The notes under the pieces: model-generated
Told to the model about the DNA's origin: nothing
The model's input: only the letters and a program-made list of their open reading frames with translations
Database searches by the model: none
Assembly: GCF_000159955.1 (NCBI RefSeq)
Contig: NZ_GG695987.1
Coordinates: 48,122-74,570, forward strand
Source: Paenibacillus sp. oral taxon 786 str. D14
GTDB lineage: Bacteria > Bacillota > Bacilli > Paenibacillales > Paenibacillaceae
DNA length: 26,449 nt
Reading direction: 5' to 3'
Part shown: positions 5,847 through 15,091 of the stretch, one piece after another
Numbering within the stretch: position 1 is the first letter of the stretch
Layout of the letters: each line of letters begins with the position of its first letter
Made by a program: the position numbers and the translations under genes

Positions 5847-8036
5847 ATGAAATCATTAAGTGTATTTTTCAAGGATATGGGAGCCACCTTTAAAAATCCT
5901 AAAGTGTTCATCCCGATTCTTGTTGTGCTGTTCATTCCCGTACTGTACAGCGGCATGTTCCTGACGGCCTTCTGGGATCCGTACGGGAAGATGAACGAGC
6001 TGCCGGTAGCGGTGGTGAACGAGGATCAGGGCGCGCAATACGAGGGGAAGGAACTGAAGGTCGGCGAGGACCTCGTTGCCGAACTGAAGAAGAGCGACGA
6101 CTTCCAATGGAAGTTCGTCACCCGCGAGCAAGCGGAAACCGGGATGAAGAATAATGAGTATTACATGACGATCATCATTCCGGACAATTTCTCTTCACAA
6201 GCGACCACATTGATGGATGAAAATCCGTCGCCGGCTCAGTTGATCTTTGAGCCAAACGAAGGTTACAACTTCCTGGCCGCGCAAATCGGCGGTACGGCTG
6301 TGAAAGAGATCAAATCGAAAGTGTCCGCCAAAGTGACGGAAGCCTATACGGAAACCTTGTTTGACCAAGTGGAGAAAATCTCCGGCGGCCTCAGTGAGGC
6401 GGGCGACGGGGCCAGCACCCTCAACGAAGGGGCGGCCAAGCTTGACGACGGAACCAAGAAGCTGAAAGAAAATCTGGCGAAGCTCGTCGCCGGCACGATG
6501 AAACTCGAAGACGGCGTAGCGCCTCTGGAGAAAGGTACGCAGTCGTTATATCAAGGCATCAATGAAGTGAAGGACGGTGCTGGCAGCCTCGCCAGCGGCT
6601 TGAAGCAGCTGGAAGCGGCCAGCCAACAGCTGGAAGCTGGCGCAAAGCAAGCGCATCAAGGCGGTACCAAGCTGCAGGCAGGCCTTCAATCGTCGCTGGA
6701 AGGCGCGAAGAAGCTGGAAGCTGGCTTGACCGCATCTGAACAAGGCAGCGCCCAACTGCAATCCGGCCTGGAAGCGTCGGTGCAAGGAAGCGAGAAGGTA
6801 GCCGCAGGGGCGAACAGCGTGGCGCAAGGCTTGGAACAGCTGGCCCAAGCGAATCCGGAACTGGCGAAGAACGCGGCGGTTCAGCAGTTGATCGCGGCCA
6901 GCAAGCAGGTCGCCCAAGGCAGCGAGCAGCTGCACCAAGGGAATCAGCAGCTGCTGAAAGGCAGCCAAGACCTACACAGCGCCCAGCAGCAGTTGGTTCA
7001 AGGCGGGCAGCAATTAACGGCGGGCCAAGAGCAGCTGTTGCAAGGCATGACCGAGCTGAACGCCGGACAAGAGAAGCTGGCGAGCGGCCTGGAGCAATTT
7101 AGCGGCAAGCTGTCGGAAGCGGCGGCTGGCGGCAAGAAGCTGGCAAGCGGTGCCGGACAGCTGAGCGCAGGCGCCAAACAACTGCTCGGCGGTGTTGAGC
7201 AATTGTCTGGCGGCGTAGGCACGCTGGCGGACGGCTCGAAGCAGCTGGATGCAGGTGCGGGTGAACTGAAGGACGGCATGGATCAACTGACAGAAGGCTC
7301 GGGCGAGCTGGCTTCGAAGCTGACCGATGCCGCAGAACAAACCTCCGGCGTGAAGAAAACCGATGCGCTTGTGAACATGTATGCTCAGCCGATTGAGATC
7401 AACGAGCAGAAGGTTAATGAAGTACCTAACTACGGCACCGGCTTTGCACCATACTTCTTGTCGCTGGGCCTGTTCGTTGGGGCGCTGATCTCGACGCTGG
7501 TTGTGCCGGTCAGAGGCACTTCGGTGGCGGAAGCCAGCGGCTGGAGCCGCTTCGTAAGCCGTACGCTGACTTTTGCCGGCATGAGTCTGATACAGTCCTT
7601 GCTGGCGTCTGCACTGGTTCTTTACGGATTGGGGCTTGAGGTCAAGAGCGTTCCGCTCTTCTATCTCTTCGCCTTTGTCACCAGCTTGTGCTACATGTTG
7701 ATCATTCAAGCACTTGTAACCTGGATGGAGAACCCGGGACGGTTCTTGGCGATCCTGATGCTGATTTTCCAACTGACGACCAGCGCAGGAACGTTCCCGC
7801 TCGAACTGATTCCGAACTGGATGAAAGCCTTCAACCCGATCCTGCCGATGACGTACAGCGTCAAAGGCTTCAAGGCGGTCATCTCCACCGGCGATATGCC
7901 GGTGGCTTGGGAAAACATCGGATGGTTGGTTGCGTTTGGCGTTGTATTTCTGGCGTTTACGCTGGTGTACTTCCTGCGCCACGAACGCAGTACAGAACGC
8001 AGTCCTGAAGCCAACCTGAGCGTACAGTCGCACTAA
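5847..8036 (+). CDS. YhgE/Pip-type membrane protein with long heptad repeat
   Basis: A 729-residue integral membrane protein of the YhgE/Pip (phage infection protein) family. Membrane segment 1 is at about 20-40. It is followed by an extracytoplasmic region with the conserved family start (LPVAVVNEDQGA, about 52-63), then about 315 residues (180-496) of an x-x-L-x-x-G-type repeat. Six hydrophobic segments fill about 530-708 and a short polar tail ends the protein. This topology is that of the family, whose members serve as a phage receptor component in lactococci (Pip) or belong to the same superfamily as the type VII secretion protein YueB/EsaA; transport of lipids or small molecules has also been proposed. 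Its function here is not known. AAGGGGAG lies 11 bases before the ATG. It is the second gene of the tetR operon and ends at the terminator at 8055-8093. Confidence 0.88.
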   Translation: MKSLSVFFKDMGATFKNPKVFIPILVVLFIPVLYSGMFLTAFWDPYGKMNELPVAVVNEDQGAQYEGKELKVGEDLVAELKKSDDFQWKFVTREQAETGMKNNEYYMTIIIPDNFSSQATTLMDENPSPAQLIFEPNEGYNFLAAQIGGTAVKEIKSKVSAKVTEAYTETLFDQVEKISGGLSEAGDGASTLNEGAAKLDDGTKKLKENLAKLVAGTMKLEDGVAPLEKGTQSLYQGINEVKDGAGSLASGLKQLEAASQQLEAGAKQAHQGGTKLQAGLQSSLEGAKKLEAGLTASEQGSAQLQSGLEASVQGSEKVAAGANSVAQGLEQLAQANPELAKNAAVQQLIAASKQVAQGSEQLHQGNQQLLKGSQDLHSAQQQLVQGGQQLTAGQEQLLQGMTELNAGQEKLASGLEQFSGKLSEAAAGGKKLASGAGQLSAGAKQLLGGVEQLSGGVGTLADGSKQLDAGAGELKDGMDQLTEGSGELASKLTDAAEQTSGVKKTDALVNMYAQPIEINEQKVNEVPNYGTGFAPYFLSLGLFVGALISTLVVPVRGTSVAEASGWSRFVSRTLTFAGMSLIQSLLASALVLYGLGLEVKSVPLFYLFAFVTSLCYMLIIQALVTWMENPGRFLAILMLIFQLTTSAGTFPLELIPNWMKAFNPILPMTYSVKGFKAVISTGDMPVAWENIGWLVAFGVVFLAFTLVYFLRHERSTERSPEANLSVQSH
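6382..7335 (+). repeat. Coding repeat region of the YhgE-like gene
   Basis: About 950 bases encode degenerate repeats of 7 and 11 residues, such as LEQLAQ, GSEQLHQG, GNQQLLKG, GGQQLTAG and GQEQLLQG, with Leu and Gly in fixed positions. The central part is unusually rich in Gln. The protein segment should form long helices or a coiled coil. The DNA is correspondingly repetitive and could change length by recombination. Confidence 0.85.
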
Positions 8037-8054
8037 TCAAATCATGATTACAGA

Positions 8055-8093
8055 AGATCCGCTCTCTGGAATTCCGGAGGGCGGATCTTTTTT
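8055..8093 (+). terminator. Terminator of the tetR–yhgE operon
   Basis: A 17-bp stem with two G-T wobble pairs (8055-8071 with 8072-8088; a few central pairs must open to form the loop) is followed by six T residues. It begins 18 bases after the yhgE-like stop codon. Confidence 0.9.
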
Positions 8094-8537
8094 GTAGGTG
8101 GGTAGATATCCCTGAGCCGAGCCTTTTGCAGGATGATCCCGAATCATCAGTCGAGTTTGGCCGGGACACATTCTTTACCGGGACATAAACTCTATAGTAA
8201 AGTTCCCGATCGGGTTACGGACCTTAGGAGCAACGGGCAACAGGTTCGCTCCTACCCCTTAAAAAAAGGGATAATGGTGCAAATAGACACGCAGAGACAA
8301 CCACACGTCTTCATATGGTGACGCTTTCGTGGCAAAACCGCCCTGTCACGGCCTAAAAGTTCTAATCAATAGTGCAAAATAAAGAGAATATAATGCAAAA
8401 ACAGATGTGACATTTTCCGTTAGAATAAAAAGAAAGATTGAACCGGGCTTATCCGGCGTAGTCGCAGGACATAGGGACTGATCCATTCTATTCGCTAATG
8501 ATGTTTGAACTACCTCTAAATAGAAAGGTTGCGTCAG
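8094..8537 (+). other. Non-coding region upstream of gltB with hairpins
   Basis: About 440 bases without a credible gene. From left to right it contains two CCGGGACA copies (8161-8168, 8178-8185), a palindrome CCCGATCGGG (8205-8214), a hairpin with stem TAGGAGC/GCTCCTA (8225-8231 with 8248-8254), a second hairpin CCCTT/AAGGG (8256-8260 with 8266-8270) and a bipartite stem-loop (CCAC 8301-8304 with GTGG 8329-8332; CGTC 8306-8309 with GACG 8320-8323). TATAGT at 8193-8198 could be the -10 of an upstream promoter, which would put all these hairpins in a leader RNA. A second -10 lies at 8389-8394, so the hairpins may instead be a separate RNA or DNA sites. No known riboswitch class was recognised. 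Confidence 0.5.
8389..8394 (+). promoter_or_regulatory. Candidate -10 box of the gltB promoter
   Basis: A perfect TATAAT in AT-rich sequence, without a good -35 box at 16-18 bases upstream. Weak -35 boxes are usual at promoters that need an activator, and gltAB of B. subtilis is activated by GltC, but no GltC-like site could be confirmed. The resulting leader would be about 135 bases. Confidence 0.4.
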
Positions 8538-11500
8538 ATGATGAAACATACCGTTATACCTCCCAAGCAGGGACTCTATGATCCCGCTTTCGAAAAAGAC
8601 GCTTGCGGCATGGGCTTCGTGGCTCATATCAAAGGGAAAGCCTCCCATGATATCGTCAGCCAAGCGCTGACCATGCTGGCGAATATGGAACACCGGGGCG
8701 GCCAAGGCAGCGAACCGAATTCGGGGGATGGCGCAGGTATTTTACTGCAAATCCCGCACCGTTTTTTTGCCGCTGAAGCAGCAAAGCTTGGATTTACACT
8801 GCCGGAGGCAGGACAATATGGCGTTGGGATGCTGTTCCTGCCTCATGACGAAGCGGTTCGGGCTAAGCAGGAGGAAGAGCTCGTGCGTATCGCCGAGGAG
8901 GAAGGACAACGCGTCCTTGGCTTCCGTACGGTGCCAACTCGCGACGATATGCTGGGCCAATCGGCCAAAGCGGCTAAACCGTTCGTCCGCCAGATTTTTA
9001 TCGAGCGTTCCGCAGATCTGAAGGAGGATCTGGACTTTGAGCGCAAGCTGTACGTGATCCGGCGCCGGGCTGAACGCGCGATCCGCTATAGCGGCGCCGA
9101 GCAAGGGGATGCTTTTTACGTACCCAGCTTATCGTGCCGGAAAGTAGTCTACAAAGGGATGCTGACCACGGAGCAGGTCGGGCAATTCTACCTCGACTTG
9201 CGGGACGAGAGACTGGAATCGGCTATCGCGATGGTGCACTCGCGCTTCAGTACGAATACGTTCCCAAGCTGGGAGCGGGCGCATCCGTACCGCTTTATGA
9301 TTCACAACGGCGAGATTAATACGCTGCGCGGCAACGTGAACTGGATGCATGCCCGTCAGTCGATGTTCAAGAGCGAGAAGTTTGGCGACGATTTGGAAAA
9401 GGTAAAACCGATCATCAATCCGGACGGCTCGGATACGGCGATGTTCGACAATACGTTTGAATTCCTGTACTTGAGCGGACGCTCCCTGCCTCACGTAGCG
9501 ATGATGATGGTGCCTGAGCCTTGGGTTGGCCGGGACGACATGGACCCGGACAAAAAGGCGTTTTACGAATACCACAGCACGATGATGGAGCCATGGGACG
9601 GGCCTGCGGCGATGGGCTTTACCGACGGGATCCAGATTGGGGCGATTTTGGACCGGAACGGCTTGCGTCCATCGCGTTATTACGTAACGAAGGACGACTT
9701 GATCGTCCTCTCCTCGGAGGTTGGCGTGCTTGATATCCCGGCGGAGAATGTGCTCTATAAGGACCGGCTGCGTCCGGGCCGGATGCTGCTGGTCGACACG
9801 CAGGTAGGCCGGATCATTTCCGACGAGGAAGTGAAATCCGCCATCGCGAAGGAGCATCCGTACCGTGAATGGCTGAACGAGCATCTCGTTGAGCTGGAAG
9901 ATCTGCCGGAAGCGAAAGAGCTGCCGCCGGAGAGTCATGAAGACATTGCGCGCCGTCAAATGGCGTTTGGCTATACGTATGAAGACCTGCGGAAGGTGCT
10001 TGAGCCGATGGCCTTAACCGGTCAGGAAAATATCGCTTCGATGGGTTACGACGCGCCGCTCGCCGTCTTGTCCGAACATCCGCAGCGATTGTACAACTAC
10101 TTCAAGCAGATGTTTGCGCAGGTTACCAACCCGCCGATCGATGCGATCCGCGAGGAGCTCGTTACCTCGACCGCAACGACGATTGGGCCGGAGCGCAACC
10201 TGCTTCAGCCGGAGCCGGAGAGCTGCCGTCAAATCCGGTTGGATTCGCCGATTCTGTCCAATGAGGACTTTGCGAAAATCCGCCATCTGCACCGGCCAGG
10301 GTTTAAAGCGATCACGATTCCAATCCTGTTCCCGGCTGCCGAAGGAGCGGAGGGGCTGCGCAAGGCGTTGGATACGTTATGCGAAGCAGCAGATCGGGTC
10401 ATCGCCAAGGGCCATAATATCCTGATCTTGTCCGACCGCGATATGGATGCGGAGAACGCGGCTATCCCGGCGTTGCTGGCAGTATCCTGCTTGCATCACC
10501 ATCTGATCCGTGAAGAGACGCGGACCAAGGTCAGCCTGCTGCTGGAGTCGGGCGAGCCGCGTGAAGTACACCATTTTGCGTTGCTGCTTGGTTACGGCGT
10601 CAGCGCAGTGAATCCATATCTTGCGTTCGAATCGTTAAAGGATATGATTGCTCAAGGGATGCTGCAGGGCATTTCGCATGAAAAAGCGGTGTACAACTTC
10701 ATTAAAGCTGCGACCAAAGGGGTCGTTAAAACGTTGTCCAAAATGGGCATCTCGACGATTCAATCGTACCGCGGGGCGCAAATTTTCGAAGCGGTTGGCC
10801 TGGAGCCTTCCTTCGTAGACCGTTACTTTACGTGGACGCCGTCGCGGATCGGGGGCATTGGCTTGAAAGAAGTGGCCGCCGAAACGCTCGCCCATCATTT
10901 CCGTGCCTTTACCGATAAGGATGGCAATGACAAGGTGCTGGATTCCATCGGGGAATACCAGTGGCGCAGCGGCGGGGAAGAGCATCTGTTCAACCCGCAA
11001 ACGGTGCATTTGCTGCAGCAGGCGGTCCGTACGGGCGATTATAAACTGTATAAGAAATTCGCCGAGCTGGTGCAAGGCGAGAACAATAAACATTTGACGC
11101 TGCGCTCTTTGCTGGAGCTGAAGCCGGTCGGGCCGAAGGTGCCGCTGGAGGAAGTGGAATCGGCTGCTTCGATCATGCGCCGCTTCAAGACCGGGGCGAT
11201 GTCGTATGGCTCGATCAGTAAAGAAGCGCATGAGACGATTGCGATCGCGATGAACCGCATCGGAGGCAAGAGCAACACCGGCGAAGGCGGCGAGGATCCG
11301 GCGCGTTATGTGCCGGACGCTAACGGCGATCTGCGCCGCAGCGCGATCAAGCAGGTGGCGTCGGGACGGTTTGGTGTTACATCGCACTACTTGGTGAACG
11401 CCGACGAAATCCAGATTAAGATGGCGCAAGGGGCGAAACCGGGTGAAGGCGGTCAGCTGCCGGGCCGTAAGGTGTATCCTTGGGTAGCGGAAGTACGCGG

Positions 11501-13139
11501 CTCCACGCCGGGGGTTGGCTTGATTTCGCCGCCGCCGCACCATGATATCTATTCGATCGAGGATTTGGCGGAGTTGATTTACGATCTGAAGAACGCCAAT
11601 CCGAAGGCGCGTATCAACGTGAAGCTGGTTGCAGAGGCCGGCGTCGGAACGATTGCTGCCGGCGTTGCTAAAGGCCGCGCGGACGTCATTCTGATCAGCG
11701 GTTATGACGGGGGCACTGGTGCTTCGCCGCAAAGCTCGATCCGCCATGCGGGCTTGCCGTGGGAGCTGGGGCTGGCTGAAACGCATCAGACCCTAATCCT
11801 AAACAACCTGCGCGACCGCGTCGTACTGGAAACCGACGGCAAGATGCTGAACGGCCGCGACCTCGCTGTCGCCGCACTGCTTGGGGCTGAGGAGTTTGGC
11901 TTCTCGACTGCACCTCTGGTGGCGGTTGGCTGTATCATGATGCGGGTATGCCAGCTGGATACATGCCCAGTAGGGGTTGCCACGCAAAATCCGGAGCTGC
12001 GCAAAAACTTCACCGGAGATCCGCAGCACGTTGTCAACTTTATGACCTTCGTGGCAGAGGATCTGCGCGAATGGATGTCCGAGCTGGGTTTCCGCACACT
12101 GGAAGAAATGATCGGACGCACCGACTGCCTGGATGCGGTGAAGGCGGTGGATCATTGGAAGAAGAAAGGCGTCGATCTCAGCTCGTTGCTGCATATGCCG
12201 GAGCTTCCGGAAGGAAGCAGCCGCTATTGCACGAAACAGCAAAACCATGGGCTGGAAGAGACGTTGGATATGACGAAGCTGCTGCCGCTGGCTCTGCCTG
12301 CGCTGGAGCGCGGCGAAGCCGTCAGCGCCCGGCTGCCGATCTGCAACGTGAACCGGGCGACCGGGACGATTGTAGGCTACGAAGTTACCCGCCGTTATGG
12401 ACAGCAAGGGCTGCCTGAGGATACGATCACGTTCCATTTTGAAGGTTCTGCGGGCCAAAGCTTTGGGGCGTTTATCCCGAAAGGCATGACCCTCACCGTC
12501 GAAGGCGATGCCAACGACTACACCGGCAAGGGGCTGTCCGGCGGCAAGGTGATTGTGAAGCCGTCGCCGCGTGCAACGTTTGTCCCAGAGGAGAACATCA
12601 TCATTGGCAATACGTCGTTCTATGGTGCAACGAGCGGGGAGGCTTACATCCGCGGGATTGCCGGGGAACGGTTTGCGGTGCGGAACTCCGGGGCCAACGT
12701 CGTCGTTGAAGGCGTCGGTGACCATGGCTGCGAATATATGACCGGCGGACGGGTTGTCATCTTGGGTGAAACCGGCCGGAACTTTGCAGCCGGGATGTCC
12801 GGCGGGATCGCATACGTGCTTGATGAGAGCGGAGATTTTGCGGGCCGCTGCAACCTGGAAATGGTGCTGCTCGAGTCGGTGGAGGATCCGGCGGAAATCG
12901 ATCAGCTGCGGACGTTAATCAGCCGTCACATCCTGTACACGGATAGTACAGTTGGACGCCGCGTGCTGGATCGTTGGAACGAGTACCTGCCGAAATTCGT
13001 CCGCGTCATTCCGAAGGACTACAAACGGATGTTGGAGCAAATCCGTAAAGTTGAAAATGAAGGGCTGAAGGGTGAAGCCGCGCTGCTCGCTGCATTTGAA
13101 GCGAATGCGCGCGAGCTGGCCCGTGCCGGCAACAACTAA
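8538..13139 (+). CDS. gltB: Glutamate synthase, large subunit
   Basis: A 1533-residue cytoplasmic enzyme that releases ammonia from glutamine and channels it to 2-oxoglutarate, yielding two glutamates. Domains in order: class II glutamine amidotransferase starting at Cys23 (DACGMGF), which becomes the N-terminal nucleophile after propeptide removal; the central linker domain; the FMN-binding synthase barrel, with the [12 protein letters not shown] motif at 888-899; the 3Fe-4S cluster cysteines C1132, C1138 and C1143; and the C-terminal GXGXG beta-helix. Length agrees with the family (about 1500). The ATG at 8538 has AGAAAGG 9 bases upstream; a TTG at 8529 directly abuts that site and is rejected. 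The small subunit (gltD) that supplies electrons from NADPH is not adjacent, unlike in many bacteria. A terminator follows, so the gene appears monocistronic. B. subtilis calls its homologue GltA. Confidence 0.97.
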   Translation: MMKHTVIPPKQGLYDPAFEKDACGMGFVAHIKGKASHDIVSQALTMLANMEHRGGQGSEPNSGDGAGILLQIPHRFFAAEAAKLGFTLPEAGQYGVGMLFLPHDEAVRAKQEEELVRIAEEEGQRVLGFRTVPTRDDMLGQSAKAAKPFVRQIFIERSADLKEDLDFERKLYVIRRRAERAIRYSGAEQGDAFYVPSLSCRKVVYKGMLTTEQVGQFYLDLRDERLESAIAMVHSRFSTNTFPSWERAHPYRFMIHNGEINTLRGNVNWMHARQSMFKSEKFGDDLEKVKPIINPDGSDTAMFDNTFEFLYLSGRSLPHVAMMMVPEPWVGRDDMDPDKKAFYEYHSTMMEPWDGPAAMGFTDGIQIGAILDRNGLRPSRYYVTKDDLIVLSSEVGVLDIPAENVLYKDRLRPGRMLLVDTQVGRIISDEEVKSAIAKEHPYREWLNEHLVELEDLPEAKELPPESHEDIARRQMAFGYTYEDLRKVLEPMALTGQENIASMGYDAPLAVLSEHPQRLYNYFKQMFAQVTNPPIDAIREELVTSTATTIGPERNLLQPEPESCRQIRLDSPILSNEDFAKIRHLHRPGFKAITIPILFPAAEGAEGLRKALDTLCEAADRVIAKGHNILILSDRDMDAENAAIPALLAVSCLHHHLIREETRTKVSLLLESGEPREVHHFALLLGYGVSAVNPYLAFESLKDMIAQGMLQGISHEKAVYNFIKAATKGVVKTLSKMGISTIQSYRGAQIFEAVGLEPSFVDRYFTWTPSRIGGIGLKEVAAETLAHHFRAFTDKDGNDKVLDSIGEYQWRSGGEEHLFNPQTVHLLQQAVRTGDYKLYKKFAELVQGENNKHLTLRSLLELKPVGPKVPLEEVESAASIMRRFKTGAMSYGSISKEAHETIAIAMNRIGGKSNTGEGGEDPARYVPDANGDLRRSAIKQVASGRFGVTSHYLVNADEIQIKMAQGAKPGEGGQLPGRKVYPWVAEVRGSTPGVGLISPPPHHDIYSIEDLAELIYDLKNANPKARINVKLVAEAGVGTIAAGVAKGRADVILISGYDGGTGASPQSSIRHAGLPWELGLAETHQTLILNNLRDRVVLETDGKMLNGRDLAVAALLGAEEFGFSTAPLVAVGCIMMRVCQLDTCPVGVATQNPELRKNFTGDPQHVVNFMTFVAEDLREWMSELGFRTLEEMIGRTDCLDAVKAVDHWKKKGVDLSSLLHMPELPEGSSRYCTKQQNHGLEETLDMTKLLPLALPALERGEAVSARLPICNVNRATGTIVGYEVTRRYGQQGLPEDTITFHFEGSAGQSFGAFIPKGMTLTVEGDANDYTGKGLSGGKVIVKPSPRATFVPEENIIIGNTSFYGATSGEAYIRGIAGERFAVRNSGANVVVEGVGDHGCEYMTGGRVVILGETGRNFAAGMSGGIAYVLDESGDFAGRCNLEMVLLESVEDPAEIDQLRTLISRHILYTDSTVGRRVLDRWNEYLPKFVRVIPKDYKRMLEQIRKVENEGLKGEAALLAAFEANARELARAGNN

Positions 13140-13169
13140 TAGATTTTAGCGATAGCAATGAGGAAGTTG

Positions 13170-13208
13170 ACCGCCCCGGTTGTCTGAACAAGACTGCGGG
13201 GCGGTTTT
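13170..13208 (+). terminator. Terminator of gltB
   Basis: ACCGCCCCG (13170-13178) pairs with CGGGGCGGT (13197-13205), with an inner GTCT/AGAC pairing, followed by TTT. It starts about 30 bases after the gltB stop. Confidence 0.88.
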
Positions 13209-13228
13209 GTTAGGTAAAAATAAACCGA

Positions 13229-13258
13229 TTGTGCGAACATACGTTTTTCGTGTAATAT
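13229..13258 (+). promoter_or_regulatory. Candidate promoter of the ABC exporter pair
   Basis: TTGTGC (13229-13234) and TAATAT (13253-13258) with an 18-base spacer, 25 bases before the first ATG. The boxes are only partly consensus. Confidence 0.4.
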
Positions 13259-13282
13259 GATTTGGAGAATATTAGGAAGTGA

Positions 13283-15091
13283 ATGGGAAAGGGGGAGCGG
13301 CCTTTGGCTGAACAAACTGTTGCATCGCAAGGCGGCAAACGAAGGACGAGACCTCTAGGGCATTATCTCGAAATGCTGGAGAAATACGTGTTCACGCAAC
13401 GCAAGCTGCTGTTCAGTATGGCTGCGTTGCTGTTGATCTCGATCGCTTTGCAGCTGATTAATCCGCAAGTCATTCGTTATTTTATCGATACCGCGCAGGG
13501 GGATGGAAGTTTAAAGCCTTTATATATCGCGGCGGGACTCTTCATCGGCTTCTCTCTGATCCAACAGCTCGTATCGGTGTGCGCGTCCTACTTCAGCGAG
13601 AACCTGGGCTGGACGACAACAAACAAGCTGCGCGCGGACCTCGTCAGACATTGCCTGTCGCTGGATATGTCGTTCCACAAGTCGAACACTTCCGGTTCTT
13701 TGATTGAACGGGTGGACGGCGACGTCAACGCGCTGGCCAACTTCTTCTCCAGCTTCCTGATCCATATGCTGGGCAATTTGCTGCTGATGACGGGCATCCT
13801 GTTGCTGCTGTTCCGTGAAAGCATCTGGATTGGTGCAGCGATGAGCTTATTTGTCGTTGGTGCCATCTTTATGATTCGGAAAATTCGTGAGTTTACGGTT
13901 CCGGTGTGGACCAAGTGGCGTGCCCAAAATGCCGAGCTTTACGGGTTTATCGGCGAACAGCTGGAAGGCACCGAGGATACCCGGGCGAACGGGGCAGCCG
14001 GTTACGTGCTGGAACGCTTCTATGCCATGGCCCGGCGGATGCTGCCGGTACGCGTTCGCGCCTCGGTGGGCTTCGGTATGATGTGGGGGACAACGATTCT
14101 CGTGTTCGCTCTGGGCAATGCCGCCGCCTTTCTGGTTTGCGCCTGGTTGTGGAGACGGGGCGAGCTGACGATCGGTTCGATCTACCTTGTGTTTTATTAC
14201 ACGGAGCTGCTGGCTCAGCCGATTGAGAAGATCCGTACCCAGCTGGATGATCTGCAAAAAGCCGACGCCAGTCTAATCCGCGTCCGGGATCTGCTGAATA
14301 CGAAATCGCGGATTACCGACGGTCCAGGCGCACCGCTGCCGAAGGGGCCGTTATCCGTGAAAATCGACCGCCTGACGTTCTCGTACGAGGAAGACGGAGA
14401 GCCGACACTGCATGAGGTGGATTTGATGCTGAAGCCGGGAGAAACGCTCGGCTTGCTAGGCCGCACTGGCAGCGGAAAATCTACATTGGCGCGGCTGCTG
14501 CTGCGCTTCTACGATCCCCAACAGGGCAAGATCGAGCTGTCGGGCATCGACATCCGCGAGTGCAAGCTGCACGAGCTGCGGAGCGGGGTGGCGATGGTGA
14601 CGCAAAACATCGAGATTATGGAAGGCACCGTTCGCGATAATCTGGCTCTGTTTGATGAAAGCATACGGGATGAGGACATCATCGCGGTGTTAAATGAGTT
14701 GGGATTGCAGGAGTGGTATGCTGCTTTGCCTGATGGACTGGATACAGTGCTCTCCTCCGGAGGGGGAAGTCTGTCGGCTGGGGAAGCGCAGCTGCTGGCG
14801 TTTGCTCGGGTATTCCTGACGAACCCGGGGCTGGTTATCCTGGACGAAGCCAGCTCCCGTCTCGACCCGCTGACCGAAAACCGGATCGAGACGGCGATCA
14901 CCCGGCTGCTGGAGTCGCGGACGTGCATGATCATCGCGCACCGTTTATCAACCGTGCAGCGAGCCGATCAGATCCTTATTTTGGAGAATGGCCGAATCGT
15001 GGAATATGGACCACGCAAAGAGCTGGCGGCTGACCCCGGTTCTCGGTTTAGCCGGATGCTGTCCGTTGGCCTGGAGGAGGTGTTGGCATGA
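13283..15091 (+). CDS. ABC exporter half-transporter, subunit 1
   Basis: A 602-residue type IV (exporter) half-transporter with six membrane helices in the first 310 residues and a C-terminal ATPase. Walker A is GRTGSGKS at 393-400, the signature is LSAGE at 497-501 (degenerate compared with LSGGQ), Walker B ends in D521 with catalytic E522, and the H-loop is in AHRLSTV. The good catalytic Glu and poor signature complement the partner encoded next, so the two should form an asymmetric heterodimer with one fully active ATP site. The ATG at 13283 has AGGA 5 bases upstream. A TTG at 13304 with GGGGGAG 6 bases before it is an equally plausible start and would shorten the protein by 7 residues. 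Substrate unknown; drugs or lipids are typical for the family. Confidence 0.92.
   Translation: MGKGERPLAEQTVASQGGKRRTRPLGHYLEMLEKYVFTQRKLLFSMAALLLISIALQLINPQVIRYFIDTAQGDGSLKPLYIAAGLFIGFSLIQQLVSVCASYFSENLGWTTTNKLRADLVRHCLSLDMSFHKSNTSGSLIERVDGDVNALANFFSSFLIHMLGNLLLMTGILLLLFRESIWIGAAMSLFVVGAIFMIRKIREFTVPVWTKWRAQNAELYGFIGEQLEGTEDTRANGAAGYVLERFYAMARRMLPVRVRASVGFGMMWGTTILVFALGNAAAFLVCAWLWRRGELTIGSIYLVFYYTELLAQPIEKIRTQLDDLQKADASLIRVRDLLNTKSRITDGPGAPLPKGPLSVKIDRLTFSYEEDGEPTLHEVDLMLKPGETLGLLGRTGSGKSTLARLLLRFYDPQQGKIELSGIDIRECKLHELRSGVAMVTQNIEIMEGTVRDNLALFDESIRDEDIIAVLNELGLQEWYAALPDGLDTVLSSGGGSLSAGEAQLLAFARVFLTNPGLVILDEASSRLDPLTENRIETAITRLLESRTCMIIAHRLSTVQRADQILILENGRIVEYGPRKELAADPGSRFSRMLSVGLEEVLA

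Noticed and set aside
7014..8033. Long open frame on the minus strand opposite the YhgE-like gene
   Set aside because: It mirrors the coding gene's codon bias and repeats, has no binding site and resembles no family. The same holds for the long minus-strand frames opposite gltB (9129-9959, 10635-11786, 11799-12725).
8238..8258. T-arm-like GGTTCG in a hairpin, suggesting a tRNA or tmRNA
   Set aside because: No acceptor stem, D-arm or anticodon arm can be built around it; it is simply the loop side of the 8225-8254 hairpin.
8133..8321. Small 62-residue open frame before gltB
   Set aside because: No ribosome binding site, it spans several palindromes and hairpins, and the residue composition is not protein-like.
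8285..8360. Possible cyclic-di-GMP-I riboswitch upstream of gltB
   Set aside because: Pieces such as ACGCA, CAACCA, GGTGACGC and CGGCCTAAA occur in the right order, but an extra stretch interrupts them and the required 3' half with the tetraloop receptor and closing stem is missing.
8406..8424. Possible TnrA/GlnR site in the gltB leader
   Set aside because: The left half TGTGA fits, but at the required distance the right half is CGTTA rather than TnACA.
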